A stretch of DNA of 64,000 nt from JAMXLO01 sp963812475 (GCA_963812475.1 CAWEVI010000047.1:1-64000), one strand, 5' to 3'; counted from the stretch's first letter, positions 17,656 to 27,266 are shown. The notes: generated by a model from the letters alone, not told the origin. Numbers and translations: made by a program.

Positions 17656-18800
17656 ACATTCCCATGCAGAGCCGTCTGGAGCTCGCGGCGGATATCTGCA
17701 TCGTCGGCGGCGGTCCCGCCGGGTCGATGACCGCGCTTGGTCTCGCCAGGTCCGGCCATCGCGTTATAATTGTTAACGACGCCGGCGGCGGCCAGACGGG
17801 CCTTGAGTGCCTGCCGCCATCGGTCTGGCCGGTACTGGAAGCTCTGGGCGTGCGATCGCGGATTCAGGCGGCCCGGTTCACGCCGTGCGCACTGACCCGG
17901 CTGCGCTGGTCGTCGCCGCGAGAGGAGCAGCGCATCAATCTGGGCAGCCTGTTGGTCCAACGCGCACGGCTGGACGCGATCCTGTTGGACGCCGCTCGCG
18001 ACGCCGGCGCGCGCGTCATGCCAGGCCGCCATGCCGTGCGCCCGGATTGGGACGGATCGAGCTGGCACATGGGCGGCGTTCGCGCCCGCTTCCTGGTGGA
18101 CGCTGCCGGTCGTCGGGGGTGTCTTCCGCGCCGGCGCCAACGCCTGTCCGCCCCGCTGATCGCGCTGACCGGCACCTGGTCCGGAGGAACGTTGGACGCA
18201 CCGGCGGAGATGCGCGTGGAGGGATTACGGAATGGCTGGTGCTGGGCTGCCACCAGCGGAGATAGCGTTTGGGAGGTCAGCGTCTTTTTCGATGCGGCCG
18301 TCTGCGCCGGGCTGGACCGTGCCGGTCGCACCGCCGCGTACCGCGCTGCCGTGGCGGGAAGTACACTGTTAGCAGGATTTCGGCAGGCCGCGGAGCCAAT
18401 ACGCATCCGTGATGCTTCCGCCTGGGTCACGGACAAGGTGATGACGCGGCGGGCAATCAGAGTCGGCGATGCCGCTCTCGCCCGTGACCCGCTTTCCTCC
18501 CAGGGCATTCAATCTGCGCTGCGGGTCGCGCCCTGGGCGGCGGCGGCGGTAGATACAATCCTGTCCGGCGGGGATACGGACAGCGCCATCGCCGGGTACG
18601 AAGCCGCCTACCACGACAGCGCGAATCATCATGCGACGATCGCAGCGACGTTCTATGCGGCGGGAGGCTGGCGGGATGCGTCGTTCTGGCGACAGCGAAG
18701 CGATCCATGGCGGGGGGTGTCAACGCCGGCGCAAAACCCGGCCAGGATGGCCCAGACCCATATGTGGACGGCCCCCTCCTTGCAAGGATTTTTGCTGTGA
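17652..18800 (+). CDS. FAD-dependent monooxygenase of the LodB/GoxB/QhpG type
   Basis: About 382 residues from a GTG overlapping the previous stop by four bases (an ATG at 17664 gives 378). The N-terminus has the FAD Rossmann motif ICIVGGGPAGSMTALGLA and later the second FAD motif GDAALARDPLSSQGIQSAL. This DPLSSQGI form is usual in the tryptophan-modifying flavoproteins grouped with halogenases and with LodB/QhpG. Family knowledge: LodB and GoxB are needed for the quinone cofactor in their partner oxidases, and QhpG hydroxylates the tryptophan of the QHNDH cofactor. A cofactor-building role for the LodA-like pair is therefore the simplest reading. It ends the operon; no partner gene follows before the IS5-type element. 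Confidence 0.82.
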   Translation: MNIPMQSRLELAADICIVGGGPAGSMTALGLARSGHRVIIVNDAGGGQTGLECLPPSVWPVLEALGVRSRIQAARFTPCALTRLRWSSPREEQRINLGSLLVQRARLDAILLDAARDAGARVMPGRHAVRPDWDGSSWHMGGVRARFLVDAAGRRGCLPRRRQRLSAPLIALTGTWSGGTLDAPAEMRVEGLRNGWCWAATSGDSVWEVSVFFDAAVCAGLDRAGRTAAYRAAVAGSTLLAGFRQAAEPIRIRDASAWVTDKVMTRRAIRVGDAALARDPLSSQGIQSALRVAPWAAAAVDTILSGGDTDSAIAGYEAAYHDSANHHATIAATFYAAGGWRDASFWRQRSDPWRGVSTPAQNPARMAQTHMWTAPSLQGFLL

Positions 18801-19048
18801 TTTGATCAGATCGCTTGCGTCCATATGTCCGGCCTTTCGGTGCGCTCGCACATGAACGCTGGCCAAGATGGTTTCCGCGACAAGGGTTCCAAACAACATT
18901 ACGACCTTCGAAAGAGGCCATTGGGTCTATCGGAGTGTTCCGTGTCGTGGATCGATCGATCACACCATCTGCTCCTTATCTTGCAAGTTCTGGCCTCGGC
19001 TCAGCATGGTTGCAGTTCAGTTGCTCCCCGTGTCTGGCCAATCTCTAG
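18801..19048. other. Downstream spacer between quinoprotein operon and IS
   Basis: About 250 bases with no recognisable gene. Short frames here have no start or codon bias. No clear hairpin followed by a T run was found after the 18800 stop. Confidence 0.5.
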
Positions 19049-20342
19049 CAGTCTGCTGAAAAACCTCGGAATTTGGTTGGTGTACTGGCGTGCGGGAGGC
19101 AGGTTGTTGTTTGAGAAGCGCGGTGTGGCTGGCCTGGAACGCCAGTTGGTTGCTCCTCGTGGACTGTTTTCCCGCCGATGCCATCACGCCGGGACGAGTT
19201 TCGGAATGCGGACCAGATTGTAGGCGATCAGATTGAGCAGAAAGTCTCCGGCGACGCGGCGAATGCCGCGATGCTTGGTCTTGCGCAGGGTGCCGTGCTG
19301 TTTACCCCAGCCAAAGATGCACTCGATCATCGCGCGGCGTGTTTGCGATTTCGCATAACCGGTACGTCGGGTCGTGCGTCCGTCGATGGCGCTGCGCCGC
19401 CGTCTGCCGCCGGTCTTGGTCAGCCCGTTGTTCTGCGTCACGTGCGGCGTGATCTCGGCAGCCCGTAGCCGCCCTACGTGATCGGTCGTGTCATAGGCCT
19501 TGTCCTCGCCAACCGTGATGCGGCGGCCCGCCAGCCTGCGTCTGATCGCGAGCATCGCCTCGGACGCACGCCGCTCGGCTGTGCCAGTGGCCTTGCTGAG
19601 CAGGCCTGCCACCGCCAGCCCGTGACGGTTCTCCATGGTGACATGTCCCATGTAGCACAGCCTCGCCTCGCGACCCGCCGCCTTGCGATACAGCCGGCTG
19701 TCGGGATCGGTCGTGCTCTGATGGGTGTCGTTCTTGCGGGTCTGGCCATGGAAGTCCGAGCCATCCGCGTCACTGCCGTCCTTGGGGCGAAAGCTCCGCT
19801 GCGACGCCCAGGCTTCGATCAGCGTGCCGTCCACCGAGAAGTGCTCGTCCGACAGCAGCGGCTTCACCTGGGGATGATTGAGCAGGCGGGTCATGAACTT
19901 CTCGAACACCTCGCCCGCCTGCAGGCGTTCGCGGTTCTTGCTGAACGTCGTCGGGTCCCACACCGGGTCGTCCGGTGACAGTCCGACGAACCAGCGATAG
20001 AGCAGGTTGTAGTTCAGATGCTCCATCAGCTGCCGCTCCGAGCGGATGCCATACAGCGCCTGGATCAACAGGGCACTCAGCAACTGCTCCGGCGGCACCG
20101 ATGGTCGCCCATCTTTCGCGTAGAGCCTGGCAAAGCTCCGGCTCAGCTCGCTCAACACATCGCGAACCAGACCATGGATCTTACGCAGCGGATGCCCAGA
20201 TGGAACTCGCAACTCAGGCGATACATATGAGAACAGCTGCGCCTGGTCGCGAAATATCCCCCGCATCACCTGCCCCCGCTTCAAACCTGCACCAGAGAAT
20301 CATGCTCCGTCGATTGCAGGGAAAAGGTTTTTCAGCAAACTG
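19049..20342 (-). mobile_element. Complete IS5-family element with CTAG target duplication
   Basis: The 18-base terminal inverted repeats CAGTCTGCTGAAAAACCT (19049-19066) and the complement of CAGTTTGCTGAAAAACCT (20325-20342) differ at one base. The tetranucleotide CTAG is duplicated outside them at 19045-19048 and 20343-20346, as expected for IS5-type transposition. The 1294-bp element carries one intact transposase gene. Confidence 0.9.
19184..20284 (-). CDS. IS5-family transposase
   Basis: The 366-residue protein has the IS5/IS1182-like N-terminal DUF772 region (HPLRKIHGLVRDVL...PSVPPEQLLSALLIQALYGIRSERQLMEHL) and a DDE core with HFSVDGTLIEAW, GEDKAYDT and the C-terminal RRAMIECIFGWGKQHG Glu motif. 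The length is normal and the frame is intact. A start a few codons later (MRGIFRDQ) is equally possible. Confidence 0.9.
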   Translation of the reverse strand: MKRGQVMRGIFRDQAQLFSYVSPELRVPSGHPLRKIHGLVRDVLSELSRSFARLYAKDGRPSVPPEQLLSALLIQALYGIRSERQLMEHLNYNLLYRWFVGLSPDDPVWDPTTFSKNRERLQAGEVFEKFMTRLLNHPQVKPLLSDEHFSVDGTLIEAWASQRSFRPKDGSDADGSDFHGQTRKNDTHQSTTDPDSRLYRKAAGREARLCYMGHVTMENRHGLAVAGLLSKATGTAERRASEAMLAIRRRLAGRRITVGEDKAYDTTDHVGRLRAAEITPHVTQNNGLTKTGGRRRRSAIDGRTTRRTGYAKSQTRRAMIECIFGWGKQHGTLRKTKHRGIRRVAGDFLLNLIAYNLVRIPKLVPA

Positions 20343-20389
20343 CTAGACCGCACCGGCTGGGGTGGCGGCGGATTTTGCGCTGTACCGTC

Positions 20390-21358
20390 CTATCCGGCCA
20401 CCGGTTTTGCCCAGGTGCGCCTGGTGAGTGAAGCGATGCGTTCGGTCATTTGCATCAGCTTGTTCCAAGCGTCGCAGCATGCCTCGAGGATGGCGTCGTA
20501 ACCGTCCCAGACACAGTGACTGAGAAAGTTGCCGCGCACGAACTCCCAGACATTTTCCATCGGGTTCAATTCTGGCGCGTAGGGCGGCAACGGCAACAGC
20601 ACGATATTCGCTGGCACCTTGACCCGCGGCGAGCTGTGCCAGCCGGCGCCATCGAGCACCAGCAGGGCGATGGCGCCCACGGAGACGCGACGGCTGATTT
20701 CCCCCAGGTGCTCGTTCATCGCCGCGACATTGACCTCCGGCATAATGATGGCGGCACCAGTGCCGCGTTCTGGACAGATCGCACCAAATAGATAGGCCCA
20801 TTCAAAGCGTCGATCGCGCCGGGCGCGTGGACGTGAGCCGCGTTTCGCCCACACGCGGGTCAGCGTGCCCTGCTGGCCCACACGTGCCTCGTCGGTGAAC
20901 CAGATCTCCACCGGCTTGCCAGCCGCTTCCGGCGGCAAGGCGGCGGTCACGAGATCGGCAAAGCTGCGCTGAAAACCGCCTGTTCCTCGGGTTTGCTCTG
21001 CGGGTGCTGCGGACGCACCGACACACGCCGGAACGACAGCTTGCGCAACAGTTTGCCCACCGTGCGCTCATGCAGCTACCACTTCGGCCTGCTATTCGGC
21101 CGTCAAGCGGGGCAGCGGCCCGTTGCGGCGCGGCAGAGCGAACAGACCCTCCGGTCCCAACTCGTTGTAGCGGTGCACCCAGTCGCGCAGCGTCTGACGG
21201 TCCATCGCGCAGGCCTCGGCCGCAGCCTCGCGCGACCAGCCTTCCAGCACCAAGCCAATCGCCAACATCCGACGCGCCGCTTTCGCATCCTGCGTCTGTG
21301 CTGCCAAACTGCGCAGCTCCGCCGCCGACATCGCCAACCGTGTGATCGCGACTGTCAT
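20390..21358 (-). pseudogene. Decayed IS630-family transposase
   Basis: The N-terminal part (MTVAITRLAMSAAELRSLAA...) and the C-terminal DDE part (VEIWFTDEARVG, LLVLDGAGWH, LPPYAPELNPMENVWEF) are both recognisable, but they are separated by damage. An amber codon replaces a Gln codon after PRLTAE. About 75 bases are missing before the ERTVGKLLRKLSF segment. A base is lost within the AVFQRSFADL segment. At least three lesions make this a clear pseudogene. It lies 47 bases right of the IS5-type element. Confidence 0.88.
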
Positions 21359-21394
21359 CGCCACCCCCTCTGCCGAGTAGGGACGGCGAAGCAC

Positions 21395-21763
21395 GCCCTG
21401 CCGCGTCGCGCCGATTCACATTCGAGTCAACGGTCCGGCCGATTGGTATAAGTCGCTGGGTCGTCTGCGGCTTGCGTGACTTCTTTCGGCGTCGCCTCAG
21501 CCAGCTGCGCCGGCGCCGAGCTTCATCTCGCCGTCCGGTTGCGGGACCGTGATCGGCTTCACCTCCGCCGGTGCGGCCCCTGCTTCTTGAGGTCGAGCTG
21601 GTCCGCCACCGCCCGAACCTGTTCGCCGTGCGGTGTGATGCGCATGCCCTGCCCGACGTGGAGGCATTCAATCAGGCGCGGGTGCTCTCTCGTCTGGTTC
21701 TCGGTCCGAGGCGGCGGCCGTTCAGGTGCCCGGCACGCGGCGCGGGCTCTTGTGGCAAGCCGC
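21395..21763 (-). other. Possible remnant gene, family unknown
   Basis: The minus strand carries two short coding-like stretches in adjacent frames: one with CLHVGQGMRITPHGEQVRAVADQL and, after a one-base shift, one with EVKPITVPQPDGEMKLGAG. Together they look like the end of a decayed gene, but no family was recognised. The left part of the interval is the flank of the dead IS630. Confidence 0.3.
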
Positions 21764-22627
21764 TCATTCAAACGCCCAGCGAAGCGTCCGCGCCATACCA
21801 CGGGTGCCGGCACGCACCAGCAGGGAATGGAGAGTGGGAACGGCGAACCCATGCATTCGGCGCGCCCACACCGGCAGCAGTTCCAAGGCAGCTTCAGTGG
21901 TTATTACCCGGAGCGGCTCAAGCATGATGCTTGGGGCCGGGTTCGTGAGCACGAGCCTTGCAATCCGGCGGGTGCGTGCGTCGCACCGGAGGTACGGTCG
22001 CAACGCGTTTATCAAAAGCCTTGCATCCGAGCGGGAGCGGGGCACCGGCGCGGCACCCAAGGCTGACGCGATTTGTGCGACCTCTGCGAAGTAGCGGTCC
22101 TGGTCGGCCGCCGACATGGCCGGCTCGGCATACCGGATCCACGCGTCGAGAAAGCTGGTGGCCTCTGCAACATGCACCCAGGCCAGCAGCGTGGGGTCGT
22201 TCCCGCTGTAGGTGCATCCGTTTGATAAGGTGCCCCGGACGCGGTCGTGAATGCGGCGGACTCGCTCAATGGCGGCTTCGGCTTCAGCCCGCCCACCGTA
22301 GGTCGTCAGAGCAATGAAGCGGGCCGTCCGCCGCAGCCGACCGTGCATGTCAGTCCGGAATTTGGAATGCTCCCAAACCCCAACCAGCACTGCCGGATGA
22401 AGCATTTGAAGCATTAGGGCAGCGATGCCCCCGACAAGCATCGAGGTGACGTCGCCGTGGACTCGCCGCGCGACCGACTGTGGGCCGAACAACCCGTCGT
22501 CGGAGTGCCTGGCTACTGGTCTTTCGCTCCGCGCCTGGTCGTTGAACAGCCCGGCCACTTGTCGTGCAATTCCGAGCTTTACAGAGCGGGTCAAAAATGC
22601 TGGGAAAACTGCATCTGCGGCAACCAT
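21764..22627 (-). CDS. MpaB/rubber-oxygenase-like (DUF2236) protein
   Basis: The 287-residue protein matches the DUF2236 family (mpaB/latex clearing protein catalytic domain). Visible family features are GDVTSMLVGGIAALMLQMLHPAVLVGVWEHSKF, RRTARFIALTTYGG, a VRRIHDRVRG segment containing a conserved Arg/His pair, and AWVHVAEATSFLDAW. Some family members bind a b-type heme and act as oxygenases on lipids or rubber; for most bacterial homologues the substrate is unknown. No signal peptide is evident. It is intact, although its neighbours to the right are decayed. Confidence 0.8.
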   Translation of the reverse strand: MVAADAVFPAFLTRSVKLGIARQVAGLFNDQARSERPVARHSDDGLFGPQSVARRVHGDVTSMLVGGIAALMLQMLHPAVLVGVWEHSKFRTDMHGRLRRTARFIALTTYGGRAEAEAAIERVRRIHDRVRGTLSNGCTYSGNDPTLLAWVHVAEATSFLDAWIRYAEPAMSAADQDRYFAEVAQIASALGAAPVPRSRSDARLLINALRPYLRCDARTRRIARLVLTNPAPSIMLEPLRVITTEAALELLPVWARRMHGFAVPTLHSLLVRAGTRGMARTLRWAFE

Positions 22628-22803
22628 CTTCGAACTTTCCGGAACCTTCTTATCCCAAGATTCAGTGATTAGAACCTATGGGGCCGACCGACCGAACCGA
22701 TTTGCTGCACGCCTGAGCGTGGCGGCTTGGAGGTGGAGATTCCCAGCTTTGATGTCATGTCGCCACTGGGCAGGGATCACGATCTCTCGTAATCGCGCTG
22801 CTC

Positions 22804-22940
22804 CTAAGAGACGACGAACGCGACGATCATGGCAACGATTGCGAGTGTCAGGGAGACCCCCAGCACCCAGCGGACCACGCCGGTCGTGCGCCCCTGCCGG
22901 GCTTCGGTGCGGTCTTCACGGGAGGCCGTCGGTCCGACAT
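22804..22940 (-). pseudogene. Small single-span membrane protein, probably frameshifted
   Basis: The minus-strand ATG at 22940 opens MSDRRPPVKTAP and then runs in the wrong frame. One base over, the sequence continues EARQGRTTGVVRWVLGVSLTLAIVAM and ends with a hydrophobic membrane segment. The combination resembles the many small alphaproteobacterial proteins with a short polar N-terminus and one C-terminal helix. A single-base indel near 22900 would explain the break. It starts 6 bases after the end of the PPC-domain gene. Confidence 0.5.
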
Positions 22941-22945
22941 CGCCG

Positions 22946-23386
22946 CTATTCCTCGGCTGCGATGAGCGCCAGCCCGCTCTCGGCATCCTTCCGCTTGTGC
23001 AGGTGCCGCGGCAACTCGGTCAGCACCACCTCCAGGGTCGGCCGGACATGCGCTTCGAGGAGATGGCCACCCATTGCGATGCCGTCGGCGCGGCTGATGA
23101 CGACGTGCGGATGTAGCGCTGCCTTGCCGTCGGGCCCGAGAGCGACGTCGCCAAGTAGGGAGACGACCTCGACCTGCTAGGTGGCGGGAATCTTCCGGTA
23201 GTCCTTCGGCTCCCAATCAAAAAAGCCGAGCACCGCATCGCTGAAAGCGCCTATGCCGGTGAGCTGGGCGGCCGCGATGCCGTTCTCGCGGGCAAAGCCC
23301 TCAATGCTGCTTACCGCCTCGTCGCCCTTGTCCAGCACCAAGACATAGGTCTTTTGCGGGCCATCGTTGATGAGCTTCGTTTTCAT
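22946..23386 (-). pseudogene. PPC-domain (DUF296) protein with premature stop
   Basis: Reading from ATG 23386 gives KTYVLVLDKGDEAVSSIEGFARENGIAAAQLTGIGAF, a classic PPC/DUF296 start. After ...YRKIPAT an amber codon (23177-23179) interrupts the frame, and the same frame then continues with VEVVSLLGDVALGPDGK, LHPHVVISRADGIAMGGHL and LEVVLTELPRHLHK to a normal stop at 22946. One substitution (Gln codon to TAG) would restore a 146-residue protein. Family members are small trimeric proteins, some linked to DNA binding; the bacterial role is unclear. Confidence 0.8.
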
Positions 23387-23419
23387 AAATATTCTTTCGG
23401 CCGCCATGATTGAAAGCTA

Positions 23420-23563
23420 TCGCCCTTCCCAATTCACGCGCGACCGCATCCGCGGACACGCCGACCTTGTTGATTGCCGCAGCGAGCTGTTCCTTCGACA
23501 CACGCCATTTCTGGGTCCCGAGCTCCGGTCCTGTGCGCCACGGTTCTTTAGACTGTCAGCCAT
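23420..23563 (-). pseudogene. Relic of a DUF3606 protein
   Basis: ATG 23563 opens MADSLKNRGAQDRS, the usual start of DUF3606 proteins. The expected middle is missing. In another frame the C-terminal half follows (VSKEQLAAAINKVGVSADAVARELGR). A deletion with a frame change has destroyed the gene. DUF3606 proteins are about 60 residues long, so little is lost. Confidence 0.6.
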
Positions 23564-24247
23564 GATCAATTCCCCTGATCAGTGGCCGGAAAACGTTCGA
23601 AGGACGAGCCGGTTCAAGCAATTTCGCGTGCTCGTTGACGGCCGAGCGGTGTGTTATCGTTGCTCCTTAAGAGCGAATGCCACCACCCCGACTTCGACTA
23701 CGCCTATGAACGATCTCGAGAAGCTCGCCATCGTATGGCAAGATCTTCGTGTTCACAGCTATCTGGTTGACACAAAGGTGCCGCTGCGCGCCCCCCGAGG
23801 CCGGAGCATTCCCCAAAAAATAGTAAAGATAATAATCATGCCGCCTATCCGGCCTACCTCTTGCACACCGGCCGGCTGCTGACGCCCTCGATGCCGGTGA
23901 GCATATCCGCCTTCCCTGCCCGCCCGCCGCAGCCGTTGCGGCGGCCGCCCTGCAACGCGTCGTCTGTGGCGGGCCGGGCGCGGATGCCGCGTTGTAGAAG
24001 ATCAGCACGCCGCCGCGGACACGGACGTATTGCCCGCGGCAGTGGGATCGGCCGCCGATATCTCGGTGGCCGCTCGGAGCCCCGCGACGCGATGTTTGCG
24101 CTCGATCGCCAGACGCCAGGATAGCAGTGCTAGGCCAGTTCGTCAGTCACGAAGGGCTCGTCGGGATGCCCGGCAAAGAGGCCGCGTTCGTTCCATTGGA
24201 ACATTGCGCTCTGCTCGCGTCGTCAATCGCGTCTGTAAAGTAATATA
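23564..24247. other. Gene-poor region at the left side of the integrated element
   Basis: About 680 bases with no convincing gene. Short frames on both strands show poor codon use. A minus-strand piece near 24130-24210 (ERGLFAGHPDEPFVTDELA) looks like the tail of a lost gene. The A+T content rises around 23810-23850 and at 24240, which is compatible with the edge of an inserted element. Confidence 0.35.
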
Positions 24248-24580
24248 TTACAGCGGCTTTGCACAATCGCGTCGCTGTTCCCGCGGACGGTTTTTTCCAC
24301 CCGGCAGCCGCCCCACGAAGGGACGCGGGAGCCGACCAGCCTGCACCGTGTATCGCTCAATGAACGCGATCAGCTCGCCGAGCGGATACCCGATCGTGCC
24401 GGATTTCTTGGTCGGCCAGTCTCTGAAAACGTGGTTCTGGTCACGGACGAAAGCGCCGAGGAACCTGAAGTATGGGGGACCGATCCCCCGGCGGCGCCAG
24501 GCGCCAAGTGTCTCCGGAGTAACCGCCAGATAGGCCGCGGCTTCGTCCGTGCGGAGAAGCTGACTCGGATCCACCCACAT
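24248..24580 (-). CDS. AlpA/excisionase-type helix-turn-helix protein
   Basis: From ATG 24580 the protein is 110 residues. Residues ~6-70 form a winged HTH of the MerR/AlpA/excisionase kind: LLRTDEAAAYLAVTPETLGAWRRRG, then GPPYFRFLG and IGYPLGELIAFIE. Such proteins act as excisionases or regulators of integrases in mobile elements. It sits at the left end of the element whose integrase is at 30697-31948. The C-terminus is basic (RLPRPFVGRLPGGKNRPREQRR). Confidence 0.7.
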   Translation of the reverse strand: MWVDPSQLLRTDEAAAYLAVTPETLGAWRRRGIGPPYFRFLGAFVRDQNHVFRDWPTKKSGTIGYPLGELIAFIERYTVQAGRLPRPFVGRLPGGKNRPREQRRDCAKPL

Positions 24581-24669
24581 TGTGACTTGCTTAGAGCATT
24601 GTATTGGTTGATATTTTCGCTGATTTTGCACGCCTGCCATCACGAGAAATGCCATTAGTTAGAGCGCTT

Positions 24670-25049
24670 TCAATGCCCCTGCAACGCCAGCGCCAATAGC
24701 AATGGGAACAACCCGAGCACCGAGAGTAAAACATATCCCAGCAGAGCAAACAGGAACAGTCCGAACCCGATGGAAATGCGGGTTCTGTATTGGACGTACA
24801 ACGGGCTTGCAGGGTTGGTACCCTGGATAATGGCGCTGTCCTGGGCAGTCCTCTGCGGGGCGACTGATAGTTCGTCTGACCGATCAAGGTTCTCGTGGCC
24901 GGATTGCGATTTGACAGTCGACAGGCGAGGTTCGACAGGGGCACTCTAAAGTCTCGGCGACTGCCAATGGCCGGTAGGGCGACGCTGCTGAGAACCAAAA
25001 CGAGGACGATCACCACCATCGCGATAATGAATGGACTGACATGGTTCAT
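24670..25049 (-). pseudogene. Possible two-helix small membrane protein, frame broken
   Basis: ATG 25049 has a good ribosome binding site (AAAGGTGG) and encodes MNHVSPFIIAMVVIVLVLVL, a strong membrane helix, then VALPAIGSRRDF. One base over, a second coding-like frame continues and ends in GFGLFLFALLGYVLLSVLGL before a stop at 24670. A single frameshift near 24950 could join them into a protein of about 125 residues. If the first frame alone is used, a different tail results. No family was recognised. Confidence 0.35.
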
Positions 25050-25116
25050 TCGAGTCCACCTTTCCCAGGCAGAATACTCCAGTAATGCGCAGCAAATTAC
25101 CGTCCTGGCTGGTGAG

Positions 25117-26256
25117 CTATTTTGGCATACCCACCGCACGTTTGTCAATCATATTGACAAAGATATAAAAATAGTCTTCATTGTCTGGCGCGCGTTCGAG
25201 TAGCCCTCGACGTAGGCACTCCAGTTCCCAGGCCGCCAGCGTTGTTCTGCCGGCGCCGGTTGGACTCTTGCCGATGGCTGCCACCAGCGCGTCGTAGAAG
25301 ACCTCGCGGGATGGCGCGACGGTTCCCAGCTTACCGGCGCCATGCGCCTTGCTTACCGGCTCTGAGGTCCAGCGGTCATCCTTCAGCCGGACGATGCAGG
25401 TCTCGAAGTCGGCCCAGTTGTCGGGCGTCCGGCGGCGTGCCTTGCCTGGGAACTCGAATGAGATAGTGAAAGCCACTTCGCGAGCGATGCACTCGTCCTC
25501 TTTCAAGGGTGCCATAATGCCGACCGAGTCGAACGGCCACGCCTTAGTGGAACTGCCATACTGGCGGTCTGTGTTGTGCCCGGTATGGTCAAGCCAGAGC
25601 TGGGTGATATCTCTGCCGGTCAACGCCTGAACAAGCGGCATGGTCGCTGACCAGGGGACTTCGTCTTTCTGGTCGCCAGCGATCAGTGACATGACGTTGT
25701 CGAAGACCACCACGTCCACGCCGCCCAGGGCATCGATGAGCGACAGCACCCACTCGTGGCCCTCCGGAGTGTTCAGAGGCGGCATTTTTCCAATATCTGG
25801 GAAGAGCTTGGTGAACTCGTCTTCTAGATAGCGGCTATAGATAACCAGGTTTTCTGGGATTGGCTTATCTTCGATACGGCGCATGGCGTCTATGGCTCGC
25901 GCCTTAATCAATCCCTCTGGCATTTCACCATCAATTAAAAGGACGCGTTTCGGCCCAGAGCACCGCCAATGAAGAAAGCCGTCGCCATTGGCAATTCCGC
26001 AGCAGATCGCGAAAGCCAGTAGGGTTTTTCCGAGGCCAGTTCGACCGACTAGGAACATCCGAGCGGCTGTGGTGAGCACTTCGCCGAGAAGCTTATCGGG
26101 TTCAAGTATCTTCCGGGTCATCCATGCTTGGATGGAAAGCAGTTCAACCAACTGCTTCGATAGGTGATTGGCCGGCTTTGTCCGAGACGTCTCTGTCGTG
26201 CCGCCGCTCGCTTGCATCCGCTGCTCGGGCGACATCTGATCATCGAACGGACTCAT
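25117..26256 (-). CDS. RepA-like AAA ATPase (replicative helicase of a mobile element)
   Basis: The 379-residue protein has an AAA_25/RepA-type P-loop core: Walker A FLVGRTGLGKT near residue 70, VLLIDGEMP, Walker B GVDVVVFDNVMSL near 180, and QLWLDHTGHN. This family includes hexameric helicases of plasmids (RSF1010 RepA) and phage satellites. The start codon overlaps the stop of the primase gene, so the two are translationally coupled, as expected for a primase-helicase module. The C-terminal ~80 residues resemble a small winged domain. Confidence 0.85.
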   Translation of the reverse strand: MSPFDDQMSPEQRMQASGGTTETSRTKPANHLSKQLVELLSIQAWMTRKILEPDKLLGEVLTTAARMFLVGRTGLGKTLLAFAICCGIANGDGFLHWRCSGPKRVLLIDGEMPEGLIKARAIDAMRRIEDKPIPENLVIYSRYLEDEFTKLFPDIGKMPPLNTPEGHEWVLSLIDALGGVDVVVFDNVMSLIAGDQKDEVPWSATMPLVQALTGRDITQLWLDHTGHNTDRQYGSSTKAWPFDSVGIMAPLKEDECIAREVAFTISFEFPGKARRRTPDNWADFETCIVRLKDDRWTSEPVSKAHGAGKLGTVAPSREVFYDALVAAIGKSPTGAGRTTLAAWELECLRRGLLERAPDNEDYFYIFVNMIDKRAVGMPK

Positions 26257-27266
26257 GCCAGAAAATCCCTAGCCACGTCGTTCCAGTCTTTGCCGTCGGG
26301 CGGCTGGTGGATCAGTACCTCGGTGCCGGCCTCCACCCACTGGATGGGGCCACCGCATGGGCGGCCGTAAGCATCCAAGTTCCATCTCTCTGTGCGGTCT
26401 TCGGCGCCGGCCGCGAGCCACCGCTCGGAACAGCCACGCGCTGCGTCTAGTCCGGCCTCGTCCCTATCGCTGAAGATGTTCAACGTGGTGGCGCGCATGA
26501 ATGGAAATTTGCGGATCGCTCCGGCGCTGCCGGCGGCCCATACCGGCCCCCAACCGATCGCCTGCATCACGGACAGCGCTGTCTCGATTCCTTCGGCCAG
26601 ACCAAGGCCGGCGCCGATCTCGTGGAGGTCCACAAGCTGTACGGTGCCGGCGCTGCCGACCATCATCCTGGGCTTGTCCACGTCCGCCTTGCCGCTGCCG
26701 TCCGATCGAAGGAACGTGCGATGCACGCCTCGAAATTCGTCGGTGCTCGGCTCCGTCATCAGAGCCACCATGGCCGGCAACGTGCCGCCCTCGCGCGGGC
26801 ATCGGGGGTGGAACCGGATCACGTCAGCATCCGGGAGAAAGACGCCACGGGTGCCAAGATATCGCTCTACTGGGCTGCCAATGGGGTCCGTGGCTTCGTC
26901 CCAGATGGCACGGGCCAGCCTGCGGCGCAGTAGCATAGTTTCATCGGGTAGCCGCTCGACCGGGCTCGCAGGGGCTGGGCGTGGTGGTGTGGCAGCGGCT
27001 TCGCGGTTGCCGCCCAGGTGCTCGATGGCGCTCTGGAGGCTAAGCCCGCGCTGCTTCTCCAACCAATCGAACGCATCGCCATGCGCACCGCAGCCGAAGC
27101 AATGATAGTGATCCTTGAAGACGTGGAAGCTTGGTGTGCGCTCCGCATGGAACGGACATGGCGCTGTCCATGACTTCCCGTTGCGCTGGAGGTTGATTGT
27201 CTCTGCGATGATGATCGGCAGAGCGATCGTGCCTTTCAGTGCCGCGAGGTCCGTGGAGGTGCTCAT
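26253..27266 (-). CDS. CHC2 zinc finger/Toprim primase
   Basis: The 337-residue protein starts with a CHC2-type zinc finger (CPFHAERTPSFHVF...YHCFGCGAHGDAFDW) and is followed by a Toprim domain (GLAEGIETALSVMQA near 215, LNIFSDRDEAGLDAA near 255). It is the compact primase found in phage satellites and integrative elements, and it probably primes replication of the excised element. Its stop and start overlap the neighbouring genes by four bases on both sides (ATGA), forming one operon with the RepA-like ATPase. Confidence 0.87.
   Translation of the reverse strand: MSTSTDLAALKGTIALPIIIAETINLQRNGKSWTAPCPFHAERTPSFHVFKDHYHCFGCGAHGDAFDWLEKQRGLSLQSAIEHLGGNREAAATPPRPAPASPVERLPDETMLLRRRLARAIWDEATDPIGSPVERYLGTRGVFLPDADVIRFHPRCPREGGTLPAMVALMTEPSTDEFRGVHRTFLRSDGSGKADVDKPRMMVGSAGTVQLVDLHEIGAGLGLAEGIETALSVMQAIGWGPVWAAGSAGAIRKFPFMRATTLNIFSDRDEAGLDAARGCSERWLAAGAEDRTERWNLDAYGRPCGGPIQWVEAGTEVLIHQPPDGKDWNDVARDFLA

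Noticed and set aside
16360..17664. A RiPP precursor peptide gene near the radical SAM enzyme
   Set aside because: The genes overlap by four bases on both sides, leaving no room for a peptide gene; the LodA-like protein is the likelier substrate.
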